NCBI GenBank assembly: GCA_900556795.1
Contig: USQD01000066.1
Coordinates: forward strand, 1-8,759
Length of the DNA: 8,759 bases
Direction of reading: 5' to 3'
Source: an uncultured Prevotella sp.
Lineage (GTDB): Bacteria > Bacteroidota > Bacteroidia > Bacteroidales > Bacteroidaceae
This document shows positions 1 through 5,728 of the stretch, piece after piece. A program made the translations under genes and the position numbers. A model generated the notes under the pieces. The model was not told the DNA's origin. It ran no database searches and saw only the letters and a list, made by a program, of their open reading frames with translations. Position 1 is the first letter of the stretch, and each line of letters begins with the position of its first letter.

Positions 1-180
1 GCCCACACCATCGGCTACCATCACAAAATGGTGATTCTCTACAACATGAAAGGCTTCTGGAACTCCACCATCGCCCTTTTGGACGATATGGCAGAGAAAA
101 GCATGATTCGTGGCGATTGGCGAGATGTGATTGAAGTGGCAGATAACCTGGAAGAATTGGCAAAGCTCTGCGAGGCATAA
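1..180 (+). CDS. LOG family (TIGR00730-type) Rossmann-fold protein, C-terminal fragment
   Basis: The window opens inside this gene. Codons run in frame from base 1 to TAA at 178-180, giving the last 59 residues. The fragment contains IGYHHK at residues 4-9, then VILYNMKGFW and STIALLDDMAEKSMIRGD, and ends in a helix with LEELAKLCEA. This follows the C-terminal pattern of the LOG/TIGR00730 family (G-x-H-x-K-P-V, hydrophobic strand, N-x-x-G-F-Y/W, then a helix leading to a late 'LL..D' strand). Members of that family with demonstrated activity hydrolyse nucleoside 5'-monophosphates (cytokinin riboside monophosphate phosphoribohydrolase). The diagnostic PGGxGT motif would lie upstream of the window and is not visible, so activity cannot be assigned. 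The usual KPV is KMV here. It is followed directly by a hairpin terminator and converges on the flavodiiron gene. Confidence 0.68.
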   Translation, partial: AHTIGYHHKMVILYNMKGFWNSTIALLDDMAEKSMIRGDWRDVIEVADNLEELAKLCEA

Positions 181-203
181 AAATCCTATATAAATAGATG
201 AAG

Positions 204-266
204 AAAGAGCGGAAAAACAACTGTTAACTGTTAACTCTGTTAACCCCAGTTGCCTTTCCGCTCTTT
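204..266. terminator. Bidirectional hairpin terminator with GTTAAC loop
   Basis: A perfect 12-bp stem pairs AAAGAGCGGAAA (204-215) with TTTCCGCTCTTT (255-266). An inner 6-bp stem (CAACTG 218-223 with CAGTTG 247-252) continues it across an AA/CC internal loop. A T-run follows on the + strand, and TTTCTTC follows the stem on the minus strand, so it can end both the LOG gene and the flavodiiron operon. The loop carries three copies of the palindromic hexamer GTTAAC, as does the hairpin at 4951-4991. Confidence 0.8.
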
Positions 267-292
267 TATAATAATCTCTAATAAGAAATCTC

Positions 293-1480
293 CTATTCTG
301 CCAGCAGCTTCTCTGCCATTGCCTTACCCAAAGCCTCGCACTTCGCCTTGACCTCTGGAGTAATCGCCTGCTTCATATCCACCGGCTCGCCTACTGGCTC
401 GTAGTGGAGCTTGGTTTCGTTCCACTCCTGAATCTTTGCCACAGCCTTGCTTGCCCAGCAATGAGAACCGTACCAGCCAAGAAGGTGGTTCTTGATGTCC
501 TTATTGGCAAGCTCGGAGAGGAGAACCTCCATCTCGTGATAAAGACCGGCATTGTAGGTTGGAGCACCCACGATAAGACCCTTGTAGCGGAAGATGTCGC
601 GCAGGATGTAGCTGTGGTGAGTCTTCGAGATATTATACATCACGATGTTCTTCACGCCTGCCTTGCTTGCTGAACGGGCGATAATTTCAGCCATACGCTC
701 GGTGTTGCCATACATGGTACCGTAGCAGATAACCAAGCCCAGCTCCGTCTCGTACTTCGACATCTTATCATACATGCCGATTACCTTCTCAATATGCTCG
801 TGCCAAACAGGACCATGGGTTGAGCAGATGTAATCCAGCTCCACGCCAGCCAACTTCTTCAAGGCATTCTGAACAGGGATTCCATACTTACCCACAATGT
901 TTGAGTAGTAGCGAACCATCTCCAGCCAGAAAGTCTCGCAGTTGATTTCCGTATCGATGATTCCGCCGTTCAGCGCGCCGAAGCAGCCGAACGCATCTCC
1001 CGAGAAGAGCACCTTGTTCTTCGCATCCAGGGTAACCATCGTCTCTGGCCAGTGAACCATAGGGATGAGAACGAAGCTCAGCTCGTGGTTGCCGAGTGAG
1101 AGGGTTTCGCCATTCTTCACCTCTACCACGTCATCAGTTACGCCATAGAAGCCTTCCAGCATTCCCAGCGTCTTCTTGTTGCCCACAATCTTGATGTTAG
1201 GGTAATATTTCTTGATGAGGGCGATAGAGCCACTATGGTCAGGTTCCATGTGGTTGATGATGAGGTAATCGATTTCTCGGTCGCCAATCACCTCGTGGAT
1301 ATTCTCGAGGAACTGGGTGAAGAAATCAACCTCTACAGTATCTACCAGCGCTACCTTCTCATCGTCAATGATATAAGAGTTGTAGCTCACTCCGTTAGGC
1401 AAAGGCCAAAGGCCCTCAAAACGATGCTTGTTACGGTCGTTAACGCCTACGTAATAAATCTTGTTTATAATTTCTGTCAT
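293..1480 (-). CDS. Flavodiiron protein (FprA family A-type flavoprotein)
   Basis: This 395-residue protein has the standard two-domain, rubredoxin-less (class A) flavodiiron layout. The N-terminal metallo-beta-lactamase-like domain holds the di-iron ligands in NHMEPDHSG (H77, E79, D81, with H82 adjacent), then H143 (VHWPE), D162 (SGDAFG) and H222 (STHGPVWH). The spacings fit the family H-x-E-x-D ... H ... D ... H pattern. From about residue 248 a flavodoxin-like domain follows, with the FMN phosphate loop GTMYGNTE at 254-261 and APTYNAG further on. Family members are cytoplasmic and reduce O2 to water and/or NO to N2O with electrons from rubredoxin; which substrate is used here cannot be read from the sequence. 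No rubredoxin or reductase gene is in the window. It lies 12 bp after the PfkB kinase on the same strand with no promoter between them, so it is probably the second gene of that operon. Length and motifs are complete. Confidence 0.95.
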   Translation of the reverse strand: MTEIINKIYYVGVNDRNKHRFEGLWPLPNGVSYNSYIIDDEKVALVDTVEVDFFTQFLENIHEVIGDREIDYLIINHMEPDHSGSIALIKKYYPNIKIVGNKKTLGMLEGFYGVTDDVVEVKNGETLSLGNHELSFVLIPMVHWPETMVTLDAKNKVLFSGDAFGCFGALNGGIIDTEINCETFWLEMVRYYSNIVGKYGIPVQNALKKLAGVELDYICSTHGPVWHEHIEKVIGMYDKMSKYETELGLVICYGTMYGNTERMAEIIARSASKAGVKNIVMYNISKTHHSYILRDIFRYKGLIVGAPTYNAGLYHEMEVLLSELANKDIKNHLLGWYGSHCWASKAVAKIQEWNETKLHYEPVGEPVDMKQAITPEVKAKCEALGKAMAEKLLAE

Positions 1481-1492
1481 ATCCTTATATTT

Positions 1493-2428
1493 TTATAATT
1501 CCTTCTTCTTTTCTTCTCCGAATTCCTTGGAAACATAATTGTAGATATCCTTGCAGCATTCGGTGGAGAAATCCTGGGCCGATGCAAGCAGGCTATCCCA
1601 TTGCGCCTCAGATAAGCCGCGGTCGATATCCTCGCGGGTGATTCCATCCTTGATCAGTCCGAATACGAAACCGGCATTGAAGTTATCGCCGGCACCGATG
1701 GTGCTCACCGGCTTCATCTTCTCCGAAGGATAACTCTTGGCAAAGCCGTTCTCGGCACGAACCTCTACAGGCTCAGCGCCCTGGGTGCAGATAAACTTCT
1801 TGCAGTAGAAACTGATTTCGGCATTATACACCTTGTCAGCCTCCGGTTTCTTATAGAGGATTCCGAAGTCCTCGTGGCTGCCACGAACGAAATCGGCGTG
1901 CTCCAGGTTCTCTATCAGATTAGGCGTAATCTTCATAATCTCATGCTGATGAGAAGAGCGGAAGTTTACATCATAATAGAGGATGGCGCCACGACTCTTG
2001 GCGTACTCCAGGAAGCCTGCCACCTGAGGACGGACCACAGGATTCAGGGCGAAGAACGAACCGAAGAGCACGATGTCATCGGGATTGATTTCGGGAGTGG
2101 CAAACTCCAGCTGGTCGTGAGGATGATCCTTGTAGAAAATGTAGTCAGCATTGTTGTTCTCGTCGAGGAACGCCAACGAGAGTGGCGACTTCGAATCAGG
2201 GAAGATACTCACGTTGTCAGCATTCACCCCATTATCTCTCAAGAACTGAATCACATACTCTCCGATACGGTCGTTGCCCGCCTCGCTGATAAACGAAGCA
2301 TTCACGCCCGCACGTCCCAACGAGATGACTGCATTGAACGATGAGCCACCCGGTACTGCCTCTATCGGCTTGCCGTTCTTGAAGATGATGTCAAGCACGG
2401 TCTCTCCTATTCCTATAACCTTACGCAT
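1493..2428 (-). CDS. PfkB-family carbohydrate kinase (fructokinase-like)
   Basis: The 311-residue protein is a full-length PfkB/ribokinase-fold sugar kinase. The N-terminal signature is PGGSSFNAVISLGRAG (residues 26-41), including the GG hinge at 27-28 that closes over the sugar. The C-terminal nucleotide-binding signature is TIGAGDNFNAG (243-253), with D248 as the expected catalytic base and the GAG anion hole beside it. The usual DT before GAGD is ST here. Family members transfer phosphate from ATP to a sugar hydroxyl in the cytoplasm. Overall character (PIEAVPGGSS, SEAGNDRIG, the YYDVNFR strand) is closest in my reading to bacterial fructokinases of Bacteroidales, but substrate assignment from sequence alone is weak. 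It is the first gene of a minus-strand operon, with a strong promoter about 32-62 bp upstream of its start, and is followed by the flavodiiron gene. The C-terminus is unusually charged (EEKKKEL). Confidence 0.9.
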   Translation of the reverse strand: MRKVIGIGETVLDIIFKNGKPIEAVPGGSSFNAVISLGRAGVNASFISEAGNDRIGEYVIQFLRDNGVNADNVSIFPDSKSPLSLAFLDENNNADYIFYKDHPHDQLEFATPEINPDDIVLFGSFFALNPVVRPQVAGFLEYAKSRGAILYYDVNFRSSHQHEIMKITPNLIENLEHADFVRGSHEDFGILYKKPEADKVYNAEISFYCKKFICTQGAEPVEVRAENGFAKSYPSEKMKPVSTIGAGDNFNAGFVFGLIKDGITREDIDRGLSEAQWDSLLASAQDFSTECCKDIYNYVSKEFGEEKKKEL

Positions 2429-2459
2429 TGTTTTGATGTCTATTTTATTTTTTTGACGG

Positions 2460-2490
2460 CAAAGATAAGTCTTTTTGGCGATAATGCAAA
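2460..2490 (-). promoter_or_regulatory. Bacteroidetes-type promoter for kinase/flavodiiron operon
   Basis: On the minus strand, TTTG at 2490-2487 is followed after 19 bp by TATCTTTG at 2467-2460, a perfect TAnnTTTG -7 element. The consensus (TTTG, N19-21, TAnnTTTG) belongs to the primary sigma factor of Bacteroidetes. Transcription would begin near 2454-2456, giving a leader of roughly 27 nt before the ATG at 2428. The -33 ends of this promoter and the divergent one are only about 15 bp apart. Confidence 0.82.
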
Positions 2491-2505
2491 ATAAATGCCC
2501 AATAT

Positions 2506-2537
2506 TTTGGATAAATTACATTTTCAATGTAACTTTG
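2506..2537 (+). promoter_or_regulatory. Bacteroidetes-type promoter for M16 peptidase; decides the start codon
   Basis: TTTG at 2506-2509, a 20-bp spacer, then TAACTTTG at 2530-2537 match the Bacteroidetes primary promoter exactly. The -7 element ends only 9 bases before the ATG at 2547, so the transcript would carry about 4-6 nt of leader. It also rules out the in-frame ATG at 2475, which lies upstream of the promoter. Confidence 0.82.
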
Positions 2538-2546
2538 CACCTTGAA

Positions 2547-3893
2547 ATGAAATACAATACTTATACATTAGACAACGGACTCCGCATCATCCACCTGCCA
2601 TCGGATAGCAAGGTGGTGTATTGCGGCTATCAGATAAACGCCGGCACCCGCAACGAGGAGCCGGGCGAAGAGGGTTTGGCTCATTTCTGCGAGCACGTCA
2701 CCTTCAAGGGCACCGAGCGCCGCAAGGCGTGGCACATTCTCAACTGTCTGGAGAGTGTGGGAGGCGACCTGAATGCCTACACCAACAAGGAGGGCACGGT
2801 TTATTACTCTGCCATCCTGAAGGAGCACATCGCAAGAGCCGTGGACCTACTTTCCGACATCGTCTTCCACTCGGTTTATCCGCAGGCGGAGATAGACAAG
2901 GAGGTGGAGGTAATCTGCGATGAGATTGAGAGCTATAATGATTCGCCAGCCGAACTGATTTACGATGAGTTCGAGAATATCCTCTTCAAGGGTTCGCCGC
3001 TGGGGCACAATATCCTGGGCACTGCCGAGCAGGTTCGCTCCTTCAAGACGGAGGATGCGCTGCGCTTCACAAGGAAGCTTTATCGGCCGGATAATGCGAT
3101 ATTCTTCGCATACGGGGATATCGATTTCAAGAAGCTGGTGAAGCTTATCCAGAAGGCTTTGGGAGAGTGCCCAAAAGGCCGAGAGCTTGCTTGCTCGGCG
3201 GATTGCAAATCCGCCGAAACGCCTACGGAAGAAAGGATTGCAGAAGAAACGCCTACTGGCGAAACACCTACGGAAGAAATGGAAGCAGGCGATGCAAATC
3301 ATAAAGTTCAAAGCTCAAAGTTAAATGTTCAAAGTAAAGTTGCTGGCCAGACGATTGTGATGCAGAAGAATACGCATCAGGCTCATGTGATGATAGGAAC
3401 CCGAGCTTACGATGTGAACGACGACCGCAGAATGCCGCTCTATCTGCTTAATAATATGCTGGGAGGACCGGGTATGAACGCCAAGCTGAACCTCGCCCTC
3501 AGAGAGCACAATGGACTGGTTTACACCGTAGAAAGCACGATGGTAGCTTATGGAGACACGGGCACCTGGAGCATCTATTTCGGCTGCGATGAACACGATG
3601 TGAAGCGCTGCCTCCGCCTGGTTCGCAAGGAGCTGGATAAGTTCATGCAGAAGCCATTGAGCGATGCGCAGCTCAAGGCTGCCAAGAAGCAGATCAAGGG
3701 GCAGATAGGCGTGGCCTGCGACAACCGTGAGAACTTCGCCCTCGACTTCGGCAAGAGTTTCCTGCATTATGGCTGGGAGAAGAACGTTGACCGCCTCTAT
3801 GAGCAGGTGGATGCGATTACCGCCGCCCAGATTCAAGCCGTAGCCCAGGAGCTGTTCGATAAAGACAGGCTCACCACCCTGATTTTCAAGTAA
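2547..3893 (+). CDS. M16 (pitrilysin) family zinc metallopeptidase with repeat-derived linker
   Basis: Starting at the ATG at 2547 the protein has 448 residues. An earlier in-frame ATG at 2475 would add 24 residues but lies upstream of the promoter, so I reject it. The inverted zinc motif HFCEH (46-50, H-x-x-E-H) and the downstream glutamate in CDEIESYNDSP (E126, 75 residues between) supply the M16 ligands and catalytic base. The second half has the inactive-domain features, including R319 and Y326 in LREHNGLVYTVES, which in this family contact substrate. No signal peptide is seen, so it is probably cytoplasmic and degrades peptides. Length fits the single-chain, two-domain M16B type. Residues ~208-266 form an unusual linker between the halves: Glu/Thr-rich with three TPT-type repeats, ending in KVQSSKLNVQSK. 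Its DNA carries extragenic repeat sequences (see 3179-3337). A nested inverted repeat follows the stop codon. Confidence 0.93.
   Translation: MKYNTYTLDNGLRIIHLPSDSKVVYCGYQINAGTRNEEPGEEGLAHFCEHVTFKGTERRKAWHILNCLESVGGDLNAYTNKEGTVYYSAILKEHIARAVDLLSDIVFHSVYPQAEIDKEVEVICDEIESYNDSPAELIYDEFENILFKGSPLGHNILGTAEQVRSFKTEDALRFTRKLYRPDNAIFFAYGDIDFKKLVKLIQKALGECPKGRELACSADCKSAETPTEERIAEETPTGETPTEEMEAGDANHKVQSSKLNVQSKVAGQTIVMQKNTHQAHVMIGTRAYDVNDDRRMPLYLLNNMLGGPGMNAKLNLALREHNGLVYTVESTMVAYGDTGTWSIYFGCDEHDVKRCLRLVRKELDKFMQKPLSDAQLKAAKKQIKGQIGVACDNRENFALDFGKSFLHYGWEKNVDRLYEQVDAITAAQIQAVAQELFDKDRLTTLIFK
3179..3283. repeat. REP-like palindrome plus GAAACGCCTACGGAAGAA-type repeats inside the M16 gene
   Basis: A perfect 9-bp palindrome (CGGCGGATT 3196-3204, loop GCA, AATCCGCCG 3208-3216) sits inside the coding region. 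It is identical over 21 bases to 5895-5915 in the intergenic cluster. CCGAG (3179-3183) and CTCGG (3194-3198) form a second, overlapping hairpin. Downstream are three degenerate copies of GAAAC(G/A)CCTAC followed by GGAAGAA or TGGCGAA. The first continues the palindrome just as ACGCCTAACGG continues the intergenic copy. The reading frame stays open through all of it. Confidence 0.85.
3303..3337. repeat. TTCAAAG/CTCAAAG tandem repeat within the M16 gene
   Basis: Short direct repeats AAAGTTC, AAAGCTC, AAAGTTAAATGTTC, AAAG follow one another in frame and encode KVQSSKLNVQSK. From memory this kind of repeat is common between genes in Bacteroidales; here it forms the end of the linker of the M16 peptidase. 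Confidence 0.65.
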
Positions 3894-3922
3894 TTCCTGA
3901 AGGGCAGAAGCCAATGCCCACA

Positions 3923-4121
3923 CGCCCTGAAAGGGCAGAAGCTCCTAGCCCAGGGCAACGCCCTGGGTATAAACAGCATTTCGCCCTGCGCCCTGTAAGG
4001 GCAAAAGCTTTATTACATGCCTGGTATTTGAAGGCTTTTGCCCTTACAGGGCGACAGGTTTTGCAGTCATAATAACCCAGGGCGCTGCCCTGGGCTAGGA
4101 GCTTTTGGGCCTTCAGCCCGT
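3923..4121. repeat. Long nested inverted repeat (CCCAGGGC / GCCCTGTAAGGGC type)
   Basis: The outer arms AAGCTCCTAGCCCAGGGCA... (3939-3968) and its complement (4075-4104) match at 29 of 30 positions, and similarity extends outwards to about 3923 and 4121. The inner arms CGCCCTGTAAGGGCAAAAGC (3989-4008) and 4034-4053 are perfectly complementary over 20 bp around a 25-nt loop. Each arm contains its own small palindromes: CCCAGGGC-AAC-GCCCTGGG at 3949-3967, GCCCT-GAA-AGGGC at 3924-3936 and GCCCT-GTA-AGGGC at 3990-4002. A partial extra copy (CCTGAAGGGCAGAAGCC) lies at 3897-3913, just after the M16 stop codon. It fills the gap between the peptidase and SGNH genes. It could slow or end transcription, but no T-run follows. 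It is a repeat family I recall from many Bacteroidetes genomes and not a gene. Confidence 0.88.
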
Positions 4122-4185
4122 TCTTGAACCACATGCGAAGCTCTATAACTAAAATACAATTTTTAATAACTAACTTTTATACATT

Positions 4186-4851
4186 ATGATGAAAAAATTC
4201 ATGTTATCAATCTGCCTCCTCTGCGCCTGCACTACCTTACAGGCTCAAGGACGTAAGCACACAACTTTCTATGACCAGAGAGCTACGCTCTTTGAAGTTC
4301 TCCCAACCAGCAAGAAGGACATTATCTTCCTGGGAAACAGCATCACCAACGGAGGCGAATGGGCTGAACTGCTCGGCAACCCACACGCCAAGAACCGTGG
4401 AATCAGCGGCGATAGAACCGATGGCGTTCTCGACCGCCTCCATACTGTTACCCAGGGCAAGCCAGCCAAGATCTTCCTGCTCATCGGTACCAACGACCTC
4501 TCTGCCGGTCGCAGCATAGAGGAAATCGCCAAGAATATCGATGAGATTGCTGAACGGATCAAAAAGGAATCTCCTTCTACCCGACTCTATCTTCAGAGCG
4601 TTCTGCCGCTGAACCCAAAATACAATATGTTCGTGGGGCACATGAAGCGCAAGAACGACATTCCTGCCCTCAATGCACTGATTAAGGACATCGCCAACCG
4701 CCGTGGCTTGACCTACATCGACCTCTTCTCTGAGTTCGTAATCCCTGGAACCCAGGATATGAACCCGGATTATACCAACGATGGCTTGCATCTGCTCGGA
4801 AAAGGCTACCAGAACTGGATTAGAATCCTGAAGCCTTATCTTGGTAAATAA
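4186..4851 (+). CDS. Secreted SGNH/GDSL-type esterase
   Basis: This 221-residue protein has a signal peptide: MMKK, a hydrophobic stretch (FMLSICLLCA), then TTLQAQG. Signal peptidase I cleavage after A20 is likely. LCAC at 12-15 could instead be an atypical lipobox, so periplasmic and lipoprotein forms are both possible. All SGNH blocks are present: block I FLGNSIT with nucleophile S52, block II RGISGD with oxyanion-hole glycine, block III GTND with N103, and block V DGLH with D199 and H202 completing the triad. Family members hydrolyse esters, often acetyl groups on glycans; the related Bacteroidales proteins I recall are annotated only as GDSL-type esterases. Substrate is unknown. No promoter matching TAnnTTTG with a -33 box is seen; TAACTTTT at 4171-4178 is one base off and lacks a -33 partner. 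The start at 4186 versus 4189 (MM) is undecided. It is followed by an intrinsic terminator. Confidence 0.9.
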   Translation: MMKKFMLSICLLCACTTLQAQGRKHTTFYDQRATLFEVLPTSKKDIIFLGNSITNGGEWAELLGNPHAKNRGISGDRTDGVLDRLHTVTQGKPAKIFLLIGTNDLSAGRSIEEIAKNIDEIAERIKKESPSTRLYLQSVLPLNPKYNMFVGHMKRKNDIPALNALIKDIANRRGLTYIDLFSEFVIPGTQDMNPDYTNDGLHLLGKGYQNWIRILKPYLGK

Positions 4852-4948
4852 AAAAGAAAATTTCAGAAGACTCTGTATATCTGACAATTACAAACACCAA
4901 ACGATATAAGAGCATTCGAAATCATCTCTCTGAAAGCATAAAAACAAA

Positions 4949-4997
4949 GAAAATCGGGCTGTTAACTGTTAACCTGTTAACTACCCGATTTCTTTTT
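4949..4997. terminator. Intrinsic terminator with GTTAAC loop
   Basis: AAATCGGG (4951-4958) pairs perfectly with CCCGATTT (4984-4991), followed by CTTTTTTA on the + strand. This is a good terminator for the SGNH hydrolase. T-rich sequence also follows on the minus strand, so it may stop read-through from the right. The loop consists almost entirely of three GTTAAC copies, repeating the design of the terminator at 204-266 although the stems are unrelated. Confidence 0.85.
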
Positions 4998-5067
4998 TAT
5001 ATGTGACCATCCCTTAAAGAGGTCTTTTTATATACTATATTGTCTGATAATGATTTCTGATAAAAAC

Positions 5068-5091
5068 AAAAAAAGGAGCATCATCCGCTCC
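5068..5091 (-). terminator. Intrinsic terminator of the small minus-strand unit
   Basis: On the minus strand GGAGC (5091-5087), a 7-nt loop and GCTCC (5079-5075) are followed directly by seven T residues (5074-5068), then GTTTTTA. The stem can be extended by G-U pairing. It gives a clear 3' end for the transcript that begins near 5512. Confidence 0.8.
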
Positions 5092-5099
5092 CTCATTCC

Positions 5100-5151
5100 G
5101 GAAAGCCCCATTGGCTCTCCTTCTCCATCTCGGAAGCCCATATTGGCTTCC
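5100..5151. repeat. Two near-duplicate hairpins in the small transcript's trailer
   Basis: GGAAGCC (5132-5138) pairs with GGCTTCC (5145-5151) around CATATT, and GGAAAGCC (5100-5107) pairs with GGCTCTCC (5113-5120) around CCCAT with one G-U. The two units are related in sequence (GCC...ATTGGCT), which suggests a duplication. With the terminator stem they make three consecutive hairpins at the 3' end of the small transcript. Confidence 0.7.
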
Positions 5152-5244
5152 TACTTTGCTTCAATTACTGTTTCTGAACTTTTAATGTTCTCTACTTTTA
5201 AATACCTGAACTTCTCAAAGTTCCTTACCTCGTTGGCTTATTAC

Positions 5245-5325
5245 TTAAGCGAGCTTGTTGCTTGCTGCGCCAACTGTTGCAGCGAATGCTACTACTGCTG
5301 CGAATGCAATTCCTAATACTAACAT
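5245..5325 (-). CDS. 26-residue hydrophobic peptide, unknown function
   Basis: On the minus strand, ATG at 5325-5323 opens a 26-codon frame ending at TAA (5247-5245). The peptide begins MLVLGIAFAA and continues through VVAFAATVGAAS to NKLA. It is one continuous hydrophobic segment of about 22 residues with a single lysine near the end, so a membrane-spanning helix is the simplest reading. A purine-rich Shine-Dalgarno-like AAAGGAAAAG lies a few bases upstream, notable because the other genes here lack one. The unit is complete: a perfect promoter at 5549-5518, a ~190-nt leader with no ATG, this peptide, a hairpin-rich trailer and an intrinsic terminator at 5091-5068. That arrangement argues for a real gene. 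I do not recognise the family. Size and hydrophobicity resemble type I toxin peptides and small membrane regulators, but nothing visible proves either, and no antisense promoter was found. It does not resemble the 'smalltalk' peptides of Bacteroidales as I recall them. Confidence 0.68.
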   Translation of the reverse strand: MLVLGIAFAAVVAFAATVGAASNKLA

Positions 5326-5371
5326 AACTTTTCCTTTCTTTACTTTAAATTAAACTTATCCTTTTTATTAA

Positions 5372-5493
5372 CAATCTTTTATTGTTATCCCTTTTTCAAT
5401 CTTTACCTAGATCCTAATACCTTCGTATCCTGATGTAATCAATCTTTCTTCCTTATAATCAATACCTTTCGTATCCTGATATTATCAATCTTT
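5372..5493 (-). repeat. Tandem repeats in the leader of the 26-residue peptide gene
   Basis: Two ~33-bp copies (5416-5447 and 5461-5493 on the + strand) share AATACC, TTCGTATCCTGAT and ATCAATCTTT with about 29 of 33 positions equal, at a 45-bp period. The core CAATCTTT (AAAGATTG in the transcript) recurs at 5372, 5397, 5440 and 5486. In the RNA the region is purine-rich and contains no ATG. It could bind a protein or small RNA, or be a degenerate tandem duplication with no function. Confidence 0.7.
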
Positions 5494-5517
5494 TATCCTT
5501 TTTTCTTATTTCCGATG

Positions 5518-5549
5518 CAAAGGTACGAACTTTTGTGTTCGCACACAAA
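5518..5549 (-). promoter_or_regulatory. Bacteroidetes-type promoter for the small minus-strand unit
   Basis: On the minus strand TTTG (5549-5546), a 20-bp spacer and TACCTTTG (5525-5518) match the consensus at every fixed base. Transcription should begin near 5512, about 190 nt before the 26-codon frame. Confidence 0.82.
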
Positions 5550-5728
5550 TATTTCAGGAGAAAAGTTTCAGAACACCCCGATTTCTTGATTAAGGTCAAG
5601 AACCTTTACATTCCCGTTACAGAAGAAGGCGATATTTTTAAAGCTCTTGCCTTTACCTTCGGCCGGTGACCGTTGGTTCAGGGCGAACTGATAAAAGCGA
5701 AGGAGAGCCTTTCGCTAGGCATCAAGCA
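5550..5728. other. Intergenic stretch with no gene recognised
   Basis: I see no coding frame of convincing character, no RNA gene and no promoter here. A short hairpin CGAAGG-AGAG-CCTTTCG lies near 5699-5715. This stretch separates the small minus-strand unit's promoter from the palindrome cluster. Confidence 0.6.

Noticed and set aside
2475..2546. N-terminal 24-codon extension of the M16 peptidase frame
   Set aside because: A perfect promoter lies inside it (2506-2537), so the transcript begins after this ATG; the M16 domain begins normally from MKYNTY at 2547.
3886..4134. 82-codon minus-strand open frame
   Set aside because: It lies wholly over the nested inverted repeat and overlaps the M16 3' end. 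Its Pro/Gly/Cys-rich translation reflects the GC-rich repeat.
4141..4185. Promoter for the SGNH hydrolase
   Set aside because: TAACTTTT at 4171-4178 misses the final G of the -7 element and has no TTTG at the proper distance.
5151..5237. 28-codon minus-strand open stretch after the peptide (contains NFEKFRYLKVEN)
   Set aside because: It reads like coding sequence but has no start codon and is preceded by two stops in frame. It could be a remnant of a longer protein, but 28 open codons is expected by chance.
5050..5316. 88-codon + strand open frame
   Set aside because: It runs antisense through the terminator, hairpins and peptide of the small minus-strand unit and has no promoter; its Cys-rich end is the complement of the peptide's Ala codons.
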